Source: Rhodococcus sp. B7740
Lineage (GTDB): Bacteria > Actinomycetota > Actinomycetes > Mycobacteriales > Mycobacteriaceae
Length of the DNA stretch: 64,000 nucleotides
NCBI RefSeq assembly: GCF_000954115.1
Contig: NZ_CP010797.1
Coordinates: forward strand, 434,001 to 498,000
Direction: 5' to 3'
Shown: one piece after another, positions 34,142-44,025 of the stretch
How positions within the stretch are numbered: position 1 is the stretch's first letter
Layout of the letters: each line of letters opens with the position of its first letter
Made by a program: the position numbers and the translations under genes
Notes under the pieces: generated by a model
Told to the model about the DNA's origin: nothing
Database searches by the model: none
The model's input: only the letters and a program-made list of their open reading frames with translations

Positions 34142-35572
34142 GTGACCGAAAATTCAGGGTCGGCATCCACGCCGACCGGATATCCACCGAGCACCGACAC
34201 GCTGAGCCCGAACGAGACGAAGATCCTGCACCGAGCGATCGGCGGATCGGCGCTCGGAAACGCAGTCGAGTGGTTCGACTACGCGGTGTACGGCTATCTG
34301 GCCGTGTACATCGCCGCGAACTTCTTCCCGTCCGAGGACGGGGGCGCAAGCCTGCTCTCCACTTTCGCCGTGTTGGCCGCGTCGTTCATCATCCGCCCCA
34401 TCGGCGGCATAGTGCTCGGCCCACTCGGCGACCGCATCGGTCGTCAGAAAGTCCTCGTGCTGACCGTCTCGATGATGACGTTGGCCACGGCGACGATCGG
34501 TGTGCTGCCGACATTCGACACCATCGGCATCGCCGCACCGTTGTTGCTGCTCGTCTGCCGATTGGTGCAGGGCTTCTCCACCGGTGGTGAGTACGGTGGC
34601 GCAGCAGTGTTCATGGCCGAGTACGCGCCGGACAAGAGGCGCGGATTCTTCGGATCGTTCCTCGAATTCGGCACCCTCGCCGGCACCGTGGGCGGTGCCA
34701 CCCTGTGCACCCTGCTCAACGTCGCGCTCGGCGACGAGACGATGGAGGCCTGGGGCTGGCGCATCCCGTTCCTGGTCACTCTGCCGCTGGGCATCGTGGC
34801 ACTGTGGTTGCGGACCCGCCTCGAAGATTCTCCGGTGTTCGCCGAGGCCAAGGAGGACGGCGGCACGGTCGACGAGGGTGCGGGCGGAGCGATCACCTCG
34901 CTCAAGGCCACCATGACGTACTGGCAGCGGATCCTGATCCTGATGGGATTCGTGTTGCTGCTGAACATCGCCTACTACACGGTGCTGACGTTCTTGCCCT
35001 CGTATCTGAGCGACACGTTGGGCCACAGCACGACTCAGTCCAACTTCACTCTCGTGGCCATCATGATCGTCATGATGGCGATCATCAACCCCATCGGCGC
35101 TCTGTCCGACCGAGTGGGCCGAAAGCCGTTGCTGCTGGCGGCCTGCGTCGGGTACTTCGTGCTCAGCGTTCCGCTGTTCCTCCTGATCATCAACACCGGA
35201 CTGATCGGCCAGAGCATCGGCCTGCTCGGTCTCGGAGTGTTGCTGGTCATCATGTGCTCGTGTGTGTCGTCGACCCTGCCCGCGCTGTTCCCCACTCAGG
35301 TGCGCTACGGAGCGTTCGCCATCGGATACAACGTCTCGACGGCGCTCTTCGGCGGTACCGCTCCGCTGATCCTGACGTTCCTCATCGAACGGACGGGCTC
35401 GAACCTGGTCCCGGGCTGGTACATGATGATCGCGGCCGCCATCGCCTTCGTGCCGATTCTGCTGATGCCGGAAACTGCGGGCCGTTCGTTGCGCGGAACC
35501 CAGTGCCCCGGCGACAACGACGACGAGGTGGCCGCGTCCGGCGTCGAACTCGTCGGCTACAAGAAGAAGTAG
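34142..35572 (+). CDS. MFS metabolite:H+ symporter (MHS/ProP-like)
   Basis: A 476-residue 12-helix permease. The MHS signature GNAVEWFDYAVYGYLAVYIAANFF opens helix 1, and GPLGDRIGRQKVLVLT is the loop 2-3 motif. RLVQGFSTGGEYGGAAVFMAEYAPDKRRG and DRVGRKPLLLAA are further family motifs. ProP-type symporters import proline, betaine or ectoine, which fits uptake of the cluster's substrate. GTG at 34142 follows GAGAGG; an upstream in-frame ATG (34109) would add residues with no similarity. A 114-bp gap separates it from the deacylase, so it may have its own promoter. Confidence 0.85.
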   Translation: MTENSGSASTPTGYPPSTDTLSPNETKILHRAIGGSALGNAVEWFDYAVYGYLAVYIAANFFPSEDGGASLLSTFAVLAASFIIRPIGGIVLGPLGDRIGRQKVLVLTVSMMTLATATIGVLPTFDTIGIAAPLLLLVCRLVQGFSTGGEYGGAAVFMAEYAPDKRRGFFGSFLEFGTLAGTVGGATLCTLLNVALGDETMEAWGWRIPFLVTLPLGIVALWLRTRLEDSPVFAEAKEDGGTVDEGAGGAITSLKATMTYWQRILILMGFVLLLNIAYYTVLTFLPSYLSDTLGHSTTQSNFTLVAIMIVMMAIINPIGALSDRVGRKPLLLAACVGYFVLSVPLFLLIINTGLIGQSIGLLGLGVLLVIMCSCVSSTLPALFPTQVRYGAFAIGYNVSTALFGGTAPLILTFLIERTGSNLVPGWYMMIAAAIAFVPILLMPETAGRSLRGTQCPGDNDDEVAASGVELVGYKKK

Positions 35573-36528
35573 TGGCACCGGTCCTCGTCGTTCTGCACGC
35601 CGGCGACCTCCCCGACGGGCTCGACTCCGTCGCGGAGGTCGCCGACGTCCGGTACGCCACTGCCGACACCCTCGGTGATGCGGTCGACGGTGCCGACGCG
35701 TTGTTGCTGTGGGACTTCTTCTCCTCCGCAGTCGAATCGGCATGGCCGCGCTGCAGTTCGCTGAAGTGGATCCACATCGCCGCCGCAGGCGTCGACTCGT
35801 TGATGTTCGACGATCTGGTCGATTCCGATGTGGTCGTGACCAATTCGCGGGGAGTCTTCGACCGACCGATCGCAGAGTTCGTGCTTGCGCAGATCCTCGC
35901 CTTCGCCAAGGACTCCGAACGTTCACGTGCACTGCAGCATTCGAAGATCTGGCAGCACCGCGAGACCGAGCGCATCGACGGTGCCCACGCGATGATCGTG
36001 GGTACCGGCGCGATCGGCCGCGCGATCGCGAGCCTGCTGAGCGCGGTGGGAATGTCGATCTCGGGTGTGGGTCGAACGGCACGAGAGGGCGACCCAGATT
36101 TCGGCACCGTCTGTGCCAGTGCCGATCTCGCGACTCGAGTAGAGCGTGCCGACTACCTGGTGCTGGTCGCCCCGCTGACCGATCTGACGAGGGGGATGGT
36201 CGACGATTCGGTGCTGGCCGCGATGAAGCCCGGCGCGCGGGTGATCAACGTGGGCCGCGGGGAGTTGCTCGACACCGAGGCACTGCTGGCGCACCTGGCC
36301 ACCGGGCACATCGCAGGTGCCGCACTCGACGTGTTCGAGACCGAACCGCTCTCGGCCGACCATCCGTTGTGGACGGCCGAGAACGTGATCGTCACACCGC
36401 ACATGAGCGGTGACGCCTCGGGATGGAAGCTGCGACTGGCAGAATTGTTCGCCGACAACGCCCATCGGTACTTCCGCGGCGAACCGTTGCTCAATGTCGT
36501 CGACAAGAAGCTCGGCTTCGTGGTCTGA
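35572..36528 (+). CDS. D-2-hydroxyacid dehydrogenase (NAD-dependent)
   Basis: A 318-residue dehydrogenase. The nucleotide-binding motif is VGTGAIGRAIA; catalytic residues are Arg in NVGRGELLDTEAL, Glu in DVFETEPL and His in VTPHMSG. It reduces 2-oxoacids or oxidises D-2-hydroxyacids; the substrate is unknown. GTG shares a base with the TAG stop of the symporter gene, so translation is coupled. It may handle the 2-oxoacid product of one of the aminotransferases. A 13-bp direct duplication (GTGGTCTGAGGTC twice, 36520-36545) spans its stop codon. Confidence 0.85.
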   Translation: MAPVLVVLHAGDLPDGLDSVAEVADVRYATADTLGDAVDGADALLLWDFFSSAVESAWPRCSSLKWIHIAAAGVDSLMFDDLVDSDVVVTNSRGVFDRPIAEFVLAQILAFAKDSERSRALQHSKIWQHRETERIDGAHAMIVGTGAIGRAIASLLSAVGMSISGVGRTAREGDPDFGTVCASADLATRVERADYLVLVAPLTDLTRGMVDDSVLAAMKPGARVINVGRGELLDTEALLAHLATGHIAGAALDVFETEPLSADHPLWTAENVIVTPHMSGDASGWKLRLAELFADNAHRYFRGEPLLNVVDKKLGFVV

Positions 36529-36545
36529 GGTCGTGGTCTGAGGTC

Positions 36546-37697
36546 TCAGTAGGCCCGCTCGTACTGCGGTGCCACGGCCGGGAGCATCTCGACGCCGAGT
36601 TCGCGGGCAGCGCGCCGCGGCCAGTACGGATCCCGCAGTAGCTCGCGCGCCAGCAGCACGGCCGTCGCCTCGCCCAGCGAGACGATGTCCTCCGCCTGCT
36701 TGGGTTCGGTGATCATGCCGACCGCGGCAGCGGGCATGGTCGTCTCGTTCTGGATGCGCCGCGCGAACGGAACCTGGTAGCCGGGACCGACCGGAATCTT
36801 GGCGTGCACGTTTCCGCCGGTCGAGGTGTCGACCAGATCCACCCCGTGCTCGGTGAGGATCTGCGCCAAGGCCACCGTCTGATCCGACGTCCAGCTCGGA
36901 GCCTCCAATGCGGGCGTGCCCTCCCCACCGGGTCGTTCCGCAGACTCCACTCCTGCAGCATTCTCGGGCTCGTCGAGCCAATCCGTCGCCGAGAGGCGAA
37001 CGAAGACCGGAAGCTCGGCCGGCCACACCTCACGCACCGCGTCGACGACCTCGATCAGCAGCCGCGTGCGACCCGAGAAGTCGCCGCCGTACGAGTCGGT
37101 CCGCGTGTTGCTGGCGGGGGACAAGAACTGGTGCAGCAGGTAGCCGTGTGCGCCGTGTATCTCGACAACCCGGAATCCTGCTTTCAGCGCGCGCTGAGCG
37201 GCAGTCCGGAAGTCGTCGACGATTTTCGCGATGTCCTCGGTTGTGGCCTCCCTCGGGGTCGCGTAGTCACCGAACGCAACCGCGCTCGGGCCGACGGTCT
37301 CCCAGCTTCGGGGATCCTCGGCGGGCAAGGACTTGCCACCCGACCAGGGAGCCGCGGTCGACGCCTTGCGGCCCGCGTGTGCCAGCTGGATACCCGGCAC
37401 GGTTCCGAAGGATTCGATCTCGGTGACGATCGCCGCCAATGCGTCGGCCTGAGTGTCGTTCCAGATACCCAGGTCCGACGGGCTGATGCGACCCTCGGGG
37501 CTCACCGCGGTCGCTTCGGTGATGATCAACCCGGCACCGCCGATCGCCCGGCTCACCAGGTGGGTGCGATGCCAGTTGCCGGCGACACCGACACTGTCAC
37601 CCGCCTCGTCGGCCGAGTACTGGCACATCGGTGCCATCCACACCCGGTTCGGGAAGGTGACCTCACGCAGGGTCAGAGGCTCGAACAGCGCACTCAC
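36546..37697 (-). CDS. NADH:flavin oxidoreductase, old yellow enzyme family (YqjM-like)
   Basis: A 383-residue TIM-barrel FMN enzyme that reduces activated C=C bonds. MAPMCQYSADE carries the Cys typical of the YqjM class, and VEIHGAHGYLLHQFLSPASNTRTDSYGG is the conserved barrel segment. GTG at 37697 follows GGAGGAA; an earlier in-frame start at 37784 is not supported. After the ATDWL segment about 25 residues (ENAAGVESAERPGGEGTPALEA) are inserted, part of which comes from a dispersed repeat. Convergent with the hydroxyacid dehydrogenase (17-bp gap). Substrate unknown. Confidence 0.9.
   Translation of the reverse strand: MSALFEPLTLREVTFPNRVWMAPMCQYSADEAGDSVGVAGNWHRTHLVSRAIGGAGLIITEATAVSPEGRISPSDLGIWNDTQADALAAIVTEIESFGTVPGIQLAHAGRKASTAAPWSGGKSLPAEDPRSWETVGPSAVAFGDYATPREATTEDIAKIVDDFRTAAQRALKAGFRVVEIHGAHGYLLHQFLSPASNTRTDSYGGDFSGRTRLLIEVVDAVREVWPAELPVFVRLSATDWLDEPENAAGVESAERPGGEGTPALEAPSWTSDQTVALAQILTEHGVDLVDTSTGGNVHAKIPVGPGYQVPFARRIQNETTMPAAAVGMITEPKQAEDIVSLGEATAVLLARELLRDPYWPRRAARELGVEMLPAVAPQYERAY
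36931..36960. repeat. Dispersed repeat copy inside the old yellow enzyme gene
   Basis: GGTCGTTCCGCAGACTCCAC plus TCCTGCAGCA, almost identical to the copies at 31560-31622. It is read in the opposite sense here and encodes AAGVESAERPG as an in-frame insertion in a loop. Confidence 0.75.
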
Positions 37698-37797
37698 AAG
37701 TGGTTCCTCCGGTCTTCGGGCGGCGTCGACGGTCGGTCGACGATCTTCACGCTGTGCTGCAACGACGCGGCGATGCAGCTTCATTCCCGGCCCCTAT

Positions 37798-37803
37798 TAG
37801 TGT
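37798..37803 (+). promoter_or_regulatory. -10 box of a leaderless proA promoter
   Basis: TAGTGT ends 7 nt before the proA ATG, and no ribosome-binding site is present. Confidence 0.45.
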
Positions 37804-37810
37804 GTAGTTC

Positions 37811-39088
37811 ATGACAGCTTCCGTCTCGGCCGAACCGGTGACCACGACTGCCGACGAGCGAGAGAACGTGCACGCCGCAGCCCGCCGAGCGCGCACCGCA
37901 TCACGCGCGCTCGCGCTGCTGACGACTGCAGAGAAGGACGCTGCGCTGCATTCCGCGGCCGACGCGGTCGTCGCTGCAGCGGAGTCGGTACTCGCCGCGA
38001 ACGCAGTCGATATCGAGAACGCGCGAGCGGCCGGTACCGACGAGGGGCTGCTGGACCGCCTGCGGCTGACCGCGTCGCGCATCGACGGCATCGCCGCCGG
38101 TCTGCGACAGGTGGCCGGGCTGCCCGATCCGATCGGCGAGATCATCCGTGGTTCGACGCTGCCCAACGGGCTGGAGATTCGGCAACTGAGAGTTCCGCTC
38201 GGCGTGGTGGGCATGGTCTACGAGGCTCGACCCAACGTCACCGTCGACGCGTTCGGTCTCGCGTTCAAGTCCGGCAACGCGGTGCTGCTTCGTGGTTCGT
38301 CGTCGGCGGCACGGTCCAACGCGGCACTTGTCGAGGCACTGCAGGGAGCGTTGCGCGGTCACGGTCTGCCCGAGGCCGCGGTGCAACTTCTCGGAAGCGC
38401 CGACCGTGCCACGGTCACCCACCTCATCCAGGCGCGCGGACTGGTGGACGTGGTGATCCCGCGCGGTGGAGCAGGACTGATCGCTGCGGTCGTGCGCGAC
38501 GCAACGGTCCCCACCATCGAGACCGGCGTCGGAAACTGCCACGTGTACATCCATGCCTCTGCCGATCCGGAGACGGCCGAGAAGATCGTGCTCAACGCCA
38601 AGACCCGACGGGTCAGCGTCTGCAACGCCGCCGAGACCGTGTTGGTGGACTCCGCGATCGCCGAGACCATGGTGCCCCGGCTGCTCCAGGCGTTCCAGAT
38701 GCACAGCGTCACTGTGCACGGGGACCTGCCCGGGCTCGTGCCTGCGCGCGACGAGGACTGGTCGCAGGAGTATCTCTCCCTCGACATCGCGCTGAAGGTC
38801 GTCGGCGGTATCGACGAGGCGATCGAGCACATCGACCGATACGGCACCGGCCACACCGAGGCGATCGTCGCCGCCGACATCGGTGCCGCGCGCGAGTTCA
38901 CCCAGCGGGTCGATGCGTCCGCGGTGATGGTCAACGCGTCTACGGCGTTCACCGACGGAGAGCAATTCGGCTTCGGAGCCGAGATCGGTATCTCGACTCA
39001 GAAGTTGCACGCGCGTGGACCCATGGGATTGCCCGAATTGACCTCGACCAAGTGGACCGTGTGGGGCGACGGACACGTCCGAGACTGA
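37811..39088 (+). CDS. proA: Gamma-glutamyl phosphate reductase
   Basis: Second enzyme of proline synthesis, 425 residues, reducing glutamyl 5-phosphate to the semialdehyde with NADPH. Conserved segments are [43 protein letters not shown] and the catalytic Cys region [16 protein letters not shown]. The C-terminus has [20 protein letters not shown], the family signature. The gene marks the return to backbone order after the accessory block and is separate from proB at 14355. Confidence 0.96.
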   Translation: MTASVSAEPVTTTADERENVHAAARRARTASRALALLTTAEKDAALHSAADAVVAAAESVLAANAVDIENARAAGTDEGLLDRLRLTASRIDGIAAGLRQVAGLPDPIGEIIRGSTLPNGLEIRQLRVPLGVVGMVYEARPNVTVDAFGLAFKSGNAVLLRGSSSAARSNAALVEALQGALRGHGLPEAAVQLLGSADRATVTHLIQARGLVDVVIPRGGAGLIAAVVRDATVPTIETGVGNCHVYIHASADPETAEKIVLNAKTRRVSVCNAAETVLVDSAIAETMVPRLLQAFQMHSVTVHGDLPGLVPARDEDWSQEYLSLDIALKVVGGIDEAIEHIDRYGTGHTEAIVAADIGAAREFTQRVDASAVMVNASTAFTDGEQFGFGAEIGISTQKLHARGPMGLPELTSTKWTVWGDGHVRD

Positions 39089-39133
39089 CACCCCTCGAAG
39101 TACCGGCCAGACCCGATCATCAGGAGCTGTGAC

Positions 39134-40015
39134 ATGGATCGTGCCCTACCGACGACACCCCCGCTGTTCGCCAGCGTGGACGACGTCCAGAGGCGCCTGG
39201 CCGAGACGGGCTATCTGGCCGACAAGGCCACCGCCACCTCGGTGTTTCTCGCCGATCGCCTCGGCAAGCCGCTGCTGATCGAAGGTCCGGCGGGAGTGGG
39301 CAAGACCGAGTTGGCCCGTGCCGTCGCGCAGACGACCGGGGCCGAACTGGTGCGGCTGCAGTGCTACGAGGGTGTGGACGAGGCCCGCGCGCTGTACGAG
39401 TGGAACCACGCCAAGCAGATCCTGCGCATCCAGTCCGGTACCGCGGCCGATTGGGACTCGACCAAGCTCGATGTCTTCTCCGAGGAATTCCTGTTGGCGC
39501 GGCCGCTGCTGCAGGCGATTCGTCGTACCGATCCCACGGTTCTGCTCATCGACGAGACCGACAAGGCCGATGTCGAGATCGAGGGTCTGCTGCTCGAGGT
39601 GCTCAGCGACTTCGCGATCACCATTCCCGAACTCGGCACGATCGTGGCCGAGCGGACGCCGTTCGTGGTGCTCACCTCCAATGCCACCCGTGAACTGTCC
39701 GAGGCCCTGAAGCGTCGCTGCCTGTTCCTGCATCTGGACTTTCCCGACGCCGACCTCGAGCGCCGGATTCTCGCCAGTAGGGTTCCCGAACTGCCCGAGG
39801 CCGTCGCCGAGCAGATGATCAAGACGGTGCGGGTACTGCGCGCGATGCAGCTCAAGAAGTTGCCCTCGGTGGCCGAGACCATCGACTGGGGACGCACTCT
39901 GTTGGCGCTCGGTATGGACACCCTCGACGACGATGCGGTTCGCTCCACACTCGGTGTGGTGCTCAAGCATCAGTCGGACCAGGTCCGCGCGGCAGCCGAA
40001 CTCCGGCTCAACTGA
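39134..40015 (+). CDS. MoxR-family AAA ATPase
   Basis: A 293-residue AAA+ ATPase: Walker A GPAGVGKTEL (about 50-59), Walker B VLLIDETDK, sensor 1 VVLTSNATRELSEALKRRC. MoxR proteins act as chaperones that insert cofactors or remodel complexes together with a von Willebrand A domain partner, here the next gene. AGGAG lies before the ATG. The partner starts one base after the stop codon. The target complex is not known. Confidence 0.92.
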   Translation: MDRALPTTPPLFASVDDVQRRLAETGYLADKATATSVFLADRLGKPLLIEGPAGVGKTELARAVAQTTGAELVRLQCYEGVDEARALYEWNHAKQILRIQSGTAADWDSTKLDVFSEEFLLARPLLQAIRRTDPTVLLIDETDKADVEIEGLLLEVLSDFAITIPELGTIVAERTPFVVLTSNATRELSEALKRRCLFLHLDFPDADLERRILASRVPELPEAVAEQMIKTVRVLRAMQLKKLPSVAETIDWGRTLLALGMDTLDDDAVRSTLGVVLKHQSDQVRAAAELRLN

Positions 40016-40016
40016 C

Positions 40017-41432
40017 ATGCAGGCCCCGCACGGAATTCCCGGTCACCTCGTCGGTTTCGTCGATGCGCTGCGTCGGCGTGGAATTTCGGTCGGGCCGTCG
40101 GAGACGGTCGATGCCGGACGCGTCCTGTCGGTTCTCGACCTGCTCGATCGGGAGGCCGTGCGCGAGGGTCTGGCCTGTGCACTGCTGCGCCGGCCGACGC
40201 ATCGCGGAGTGTTCGACGCCCTGTTCGACCTGTGGTTTCCGGTGGCATCGGGTACCAGGGACTCGGGGCAGATCGATACCGCGTTGCCTCGCACCGACGC
40301 CGGCGACGTCGACATCGATGCGCTCCGCGAGTTGTTGGTGGATCTGCTCTCGGACGACTCGGCCGAGGCCGCGGAGTTGACCCAGATGCTGGCAGCGCAG
40401 ATGGTCGAGGAACTCGGACAGTACAAGTCCTCCAACGGGCCCTCGTTCTCGGCGTATCAGGCCCTGCGCGACGTTGCGCCCGAAACGTTGCTGCGCAAGA
40501 TTCTCGACGGATTGCTCGGGCGCAGCGACGACGCGCCCGATCGCCCCACCGACGACTACGAGTCCGAGGTTGCCAAACGCACTGCCGCGCAACGTATCGC
40601 AGACCTACGCAAGATGGTCGAGAGCGAGACGAGGCGTCGTTCGGCAGAGAAGCTGGGCCGTGAGCGGGTAGCGAGCTACGGGGTGCCCAAGCTCGCCGAG
40701 GAAGTCGACTTCCTGCGGGCCTCGGACACCGAGATGGCGGCGCTGCGGCGTAACGTCACCCCTCTCGCCCGGCTGCTGGCGTCGCGACTTGCGGTGCGGC
40801 GCAGCCGAAGCAGACACGGCTCGATCGATCTGCGTCGCACGCTGCGCAAGTCGATGTCCACCGGCGGCGTCCCGATCGACCTGGTCGAGCGCAAGCCTCG
40901 GAGAGCACGCCCCGAACTCGTTGTGCTGTGCGATGTCTCGGGCTCGGTGGCAGGATTCAGCAATTTCACTCTGCTGCTGGTGCATGCACTACGCGAGCAG
41001 TTCTCGCGCGTGCGCATCTTCGCGTTCATCGACTCCACCGACGAGGTGACGCGATTCTTCGATTCCGGTTCCGATCTCGGAGCCGCGATGAGCCGCATCA
41101 TCGGCGAATCCGATCTGGTGACGTACGACGGACACTCGGACTACGGCCATGCACTGACGACGTTCGACGAGAAGTACGCCCATGCGGTCACCAGTCGCAG
41201 TTCGGTGCTGATTCTCGGTGACGCCCGCACCAACTACCGCGAACCGAAGCTGCCGGCGTTGGCGCACATCGTGTCGGTGGCCAAGCATGCGTACTGGCTC
41301 AATCCGGAACCGAAATCGCAGTGGGGTTCCGGCGATTCGGCGGCCAAGGTGTACTCCGACGTGATCGCGATGCACGAGTGCCGATCGGCTCAGCAGCTCG
41401 CCACCGTGGTCTCGCGTCTGCTACCGGTGTGA
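40017..41432 (+). CDS. VWA domain protein (CoxE-like), partner of the MoxR ATPase
   Basis: A 471-residue protein. The N-terminal half is helical and charged ([23 protein letters not shown]). The C-terminal half is a von Willebrand A domain with the MIDAS motif DVSGSVAGF and a later GDARTN. Such proteins bind metal through the MIDAS site and work with a MoxR ATPase. An in-frame start at 39933 would overlap the ATPase gene and was rejected. Confidence 0.9.
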   Translation: MQAPHGIPGHLVGFVDALRRRGISVGPSETVDAGRVLSVLDLLDREAVREGLACALLRRPTHRGVFDALFDLWFPVASGTRDSGQIDTALPRTDAGDVDIDALRELLVDLLSDDSAEAAELTQMLAAQMVEELGQYKSSNGPSFSAYQALRDVAPETLLRKILDGLLGRSDDAPDRPTDDYESEVAKRTAAQRIADLRKMVESETRRRSAEKLGRERVASYGVPKLAEEVDFLRASDTEMAALRRNVTPLARLLASRLAVRRSRSRHGSIDLRRTLRKSMSTGGVPIDLVERKPRRARPELVVLCDVSGSVAGFSNFTLLLVHALREQFSRVRIFAFIDSTDEVTRFFDSGSDLGAAMSRIIGESDLVTYDGHSDYGHALTTFDEKYAHAVTSRSSVLILGDARTNYREPKLPALAHIVSVAKHAYWLNPEPKSQWGSGDSAAKVYSDVIAMHECRSAQQLATVVSRLLPV

Positions 41433-41461
41433 GGCGTGTGACGCCCAGCGGCAGCCCGGAC

Positions 41462-41467
41462 GTAGAA
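41462..41467 (+). promoter_or_regulatory. -10 box of a leaderless nadD promoter
   Basis: TAGAAT lies 9 nt before the GTG at 41477, which favours that start over the in-frame GTG at 41438. Confidence 0.5.
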
Positions 41468-41476
41468 TCGGCGGTT

Positions 41477-42253
41477 GTGCAGCGCGAATCCGAACCCGGC
41501 GACGATACCGGTAGGCAGTCCGTCCGCCGTTTAGGAGTGATGGGCGGCACCTTCGACCCGATTCATCACGGGCACCTCGTGGCCGCCAGCGAAGTGGCGA
41601 ACAAGTTCGCTCTGGACGAGGTGATCTTCGTCCCCACCGGAAACCCGTGGCAGAAGGAAGGCAAGTCGGTCAGCCCGGCAGAGGATCGCTACCTGATGAC
41701 CGTCATCGCGACGGCGTCCAATCCGAGATTCTCGGTCAGCCGGGTGGACGTCGACCGGGAGAAGTCGACCTACACCGTCGACACCCTGCGCGATCTGCGA
41801 TCGCAGCATCCCAATGCCGAGCTGTTCTTCATCACCGGCGCGGACGCGCTCGAGTCGATCCTCACGTGGCAGAACTGGGAGGAGCTGTTCGAGCTCGCCA
41901 AGTTCGTCGGCGTCTCGCGTCCCGGGTTCGAGCTCGGCGTCGAACATCTGGCCAACCACCTTCGATCGCTACCCGCGGACACTCTCACATTGATGGAAAT
42001 CCCTGCACTCGCGATATCGTCGACGGACTGTCGACTTCGAGCCGGTGAGAATCGGCCGGTCTGGTACCTCGTACCGGACGGCGTCGTGCAATACATCTCG
42101 AAGAGGAATCTCTACAGACCACGAGGCGCTCAGCGTCTCGACGGATCCGTCACCATGTCGGAACCAGCGCCCCAGAAGAAGCAACCGGCAGGGTCGGTCA
42201 CCAGCGCAATGACCGAGAACCCGAGCCATACGAGTGGGAGTACACCGAAGTGA
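41477..42253 (+). CDS. nadD: Nicotinate-nucleotide adenylyltransferase
   Basis: NAD synthesis enzyme that adenylates nicotinate mononucleotide; 258 residues. [25 protein letters not shown] is the nucleotidyltransferase signature, and [31 protein letters not shown] is the conserved C-terminal segment with the ISSTxxR motif. About 40 extra C-terminal residues ([22 protein letters not shown]) look disordered. The stop overlaps the rsfS start (GTGA), beginning the nadD-rsfS-gpgP-octT-degV run known from mycobacteria. Confidence 0.95.
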   Translation: MQRESEPGDDTGRQSVRRLGVMGGTFDPIHHGHLVAASEVANKFALDEVIFVPTGNPWQKEGKSVSPAEDRYLMTVIATASNPRFSVSRVDVDREKSTYTVDTLRDLRSQHPNAELFFITGADALESILTWQNWEELFELAKFVGVSRPGFELGVEHLANHLRSLPADTLTLMEIPALAISSTDCRLRAGENRPVWYLVPDGVVQYISKRNLYRPRGAQRLDGSVTMSEPAPQKKQPAGSVTSAMTENPSHTSGSTPK

Positions 42254-42639
42254 CTGCAACAGCCGAAGCCGCCGAGATGGCGCGGATCGCCGCGCTCGCA
42301 GCCGACGACAAACTGGCCGGCGACGTGGTGATTCTGGACGTCTCCGATCAGCTCTACATCACCGATTGCTTCGTCATCGCCTCCGCGCCCAACGAGCGTC
42401 AGGTCAACGCGATCGTGGAGAACATCGAGGACCAGCTGCGTGAGGCCGGACACAAGCCGGTCCGCCGCGAGGGCACCAGAGAAGGCCGTTGGGCGCTGCT
42501 GGACTACTCCGACATCGTCGTGCACGTCCAGCACAACGAGGAGCGGAACTTCTATGCGCTCGAGCGGTTGTGGAAGGACTGCCCGACCATCGAGGTTCCC
42601 GGTCTCGGACAGCATCCGGCTCCGGAATCGGAGCAATGA
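42250..42639 (+). CDS. rsfS: Ribosomal silencing factor RsfS
   Basis: A 129-residue protein that binds L14 and blocks joining of ribosomal subunits in starved cells. [26 protein letters not shown] and [34 protein letters not shown] are diagnostic of the family. Start and stop both overlap neighbours by 4 bp. Confidence 0.95.
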   Translation: MTATAEAAEMARIAALAADDKLAGDVVILDVSDQLYITDCFVIASAPNERQVNAIVENIEDQLREAGHKPVRREGTREGRWALLDYSDIVVHVQHNEERNFYALERLWKDCPTIEVPGLGQHPAPESEQ

Positions 42640-43289
42640 TCAGACGGCTCATCCTGCTTCGGCACGGTCAGACGGAGTACAACGCCACCGACCGCATGCA
42701 GGGTCAGCTCGACACCGATCTGTCCGAGCTCGGCCGCAGCCAGGCGAAGACGGCCGCCGCCGAGCTGGCGACGCGTGATCCGATCAGGATCGTCTCGTCG
42801 GATCTGCGGCGAGCTCTGGACACTGCGACCGCGCTCGGAGACGCAGCCGGTGTGGCGGTGTCGGTGGACGAGCGTCTGCGCGAGACCCATCTCGGTCAGT
42901 GGCAAGGGCTTACCCACACCGAGGTCGACGACATCGCTCCCGGGGCACGACCGGCCTGGCGCGCGGACGCCACCATTGCCCCACCCGGTGGGGAGAGCCG
43001 CATCGACGTCGCCCGACGCAGCGTGCCGCTGGTTCGTGAACTCACGGCAGGCGTCCCCGAGTGGGGTGCAGGCGGCAGCGAGCGACCGCTCGTCCTCGTC
43101 GCGCACGGAGGTCTGATCGCGGCGCTCACCGCCGCGCTGCTCGATCTACCGACCGATCGCTGGCCGGTACTCGGAGGCCTCGCGAACACCAGCTGGGTTC
43201 AGCTCGGCGCGCACGGCCCCGGCGAGAACCCGTCCTGGCGACTGGACGTGTGGAACGCCTCCGCGCGGGTGGCCAGTGACGTCCTCTGA
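42636..43289 (+). CDS. gpgP: Histidine phosphatase, probable glucosyl-3-phosphoglycerate phosphatase
   Basis: A 217-residue phosphoglycerate-mutase-like phosphatase: phosphorylated His in [28 protein letters not shown] and the second His in [11 protein letters not shown]. In mycobacteria the gene at this position between rsfS and octT removes phosphate from glucosyl-3-phosphoglycerate in methylglucose lipopolysaccharide synthesis. The specific substrate rests on synteny. ATG overlaps the rsfS stop; its 3' end overlaps octT by 14 bp. Confidence 0.85.
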   Translation: MIRRLILLRHGQTEYNATDRMQGQLDTDLSELGRSQAKTAAAELATRDPIRIVSSDLRRALDTATALGDAAGVAVSVDERLRETHLGQWQGLTHTEVDDIAPGARPAWRADATIAPPGGESRIDVARRSVPLVRELTAGVPEWGAGGSERPLVLVAHGGLIAALTAALLDLPTDRWPVLGGLANTSWVQLGAHGPGENPSWRLDVWNASARVASDVL

Positions 43290-44025
43290 GACGGCGCGGC
43301 CCGCGCTGCTCGTCCTCGCGGACTCGTTGAGCTACTACGGACCCGAGGGCGGACTGCCCGTCGACGACCCGCGACTGTGGCCCAATCTCGTTGCAGCGGA
43401 ACTGGATTGGACGGTCGAGTTGGTTGCGCGCATCGGCTGGACGAGTCGTGACGCGTGGTGGGCCCTGACCCAGGATCCGCGAGTGTGGGCAGCCATTCCC
43501 CGTGCCGGTGCCGTCGTGCTCGGAATCGGCGGCATGGATTCGCTCCCGTCACCGTTGCCGACTGCGCTCCGGGAGCAGATCAGATACGTCCGACCGCCTG
43601 CCCTGCGGCGCGTGGTTCGCGCGGGATACCAAGCGGTGCAACCCGTTCTGTCGCATCTCGGTTGGCCCGTCGCGCTGCCGCCGCGGCTCAGCGTCGAGTA
43701 TCTGGAACAGACCCGTGCGGCACTGGCGTACGTGCGTCCCGAACTTCCCGTCATCGGTACCTATCCATCGGTGCACCGCTGCGATGCCTACGGCAAGGTC
43801 CACTCCGGTCGCGAACCCGCCGTCCGCGCACTGCGTGCGTGGAGCTCGGCCAGGAACGTCCCCATGGTCGACCTCGCCGACGCCGTACGACCGAACATCG
43901 AGTCCGAGAACGCGAACCCCGACGGCATCCACTGGGGATGGGACGCCCACATCGCAGTCGCCGATGCGATGCTCGAGGTACTGCGACCCGTCGCCGCCGC
44001 CCGATCGATGACCGAAACGCCGTGA
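43276..44025 (+). CDS. octT: SGNH-hydrolase-fold protein, probable diglucosylglycerate octanoyltransferase
   Basis: A 249-residue SGNH/GDSL-type protein. Block I is [11 protein letters not shown] (the Ser follows Asp in ADS), block III-like [12 protein letters not shown], and block V is [12 protein letters not shown] with Asp and His. Mycobacterial OctT, encoded next to gpgP, transfers octanoate to diglucosylglycerate early in methylglucose lipopolysaccharide synthesis. Assignment combines fold with gene order. No signal peptide, so cytoplasmic. GTG starts within the gpgP gene. Confidence 0.8.
   Translation: MTSSETARPALLVLADSLSYYGPEGGLPVDDPRLWPNLVAAELDWTVELVARIGWTSRDAWWALTQDPRVWAAIPRAGAVVLGIGGMDSLPSPLPTALREQIRYVRPPALRRVVRAGYQAVQPVLSHLGWPVALPPRLSVEYLEQTRAALAYVRPELPVIGTYPSVHRCDAYGKVHSGREPAVRALRAWSSARNVPMVDLADAVRPNIESENANPDGIHWGWDAHIAVADAMLEVLRPVAAARSMTETP

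Noticed and set aside
36520-36545. 13-bp direct duplication around the hydroxyacid dehydrogenase stop codon
   Set aside because: Probably a replication slip in a 3' end; no other copy or function seen.
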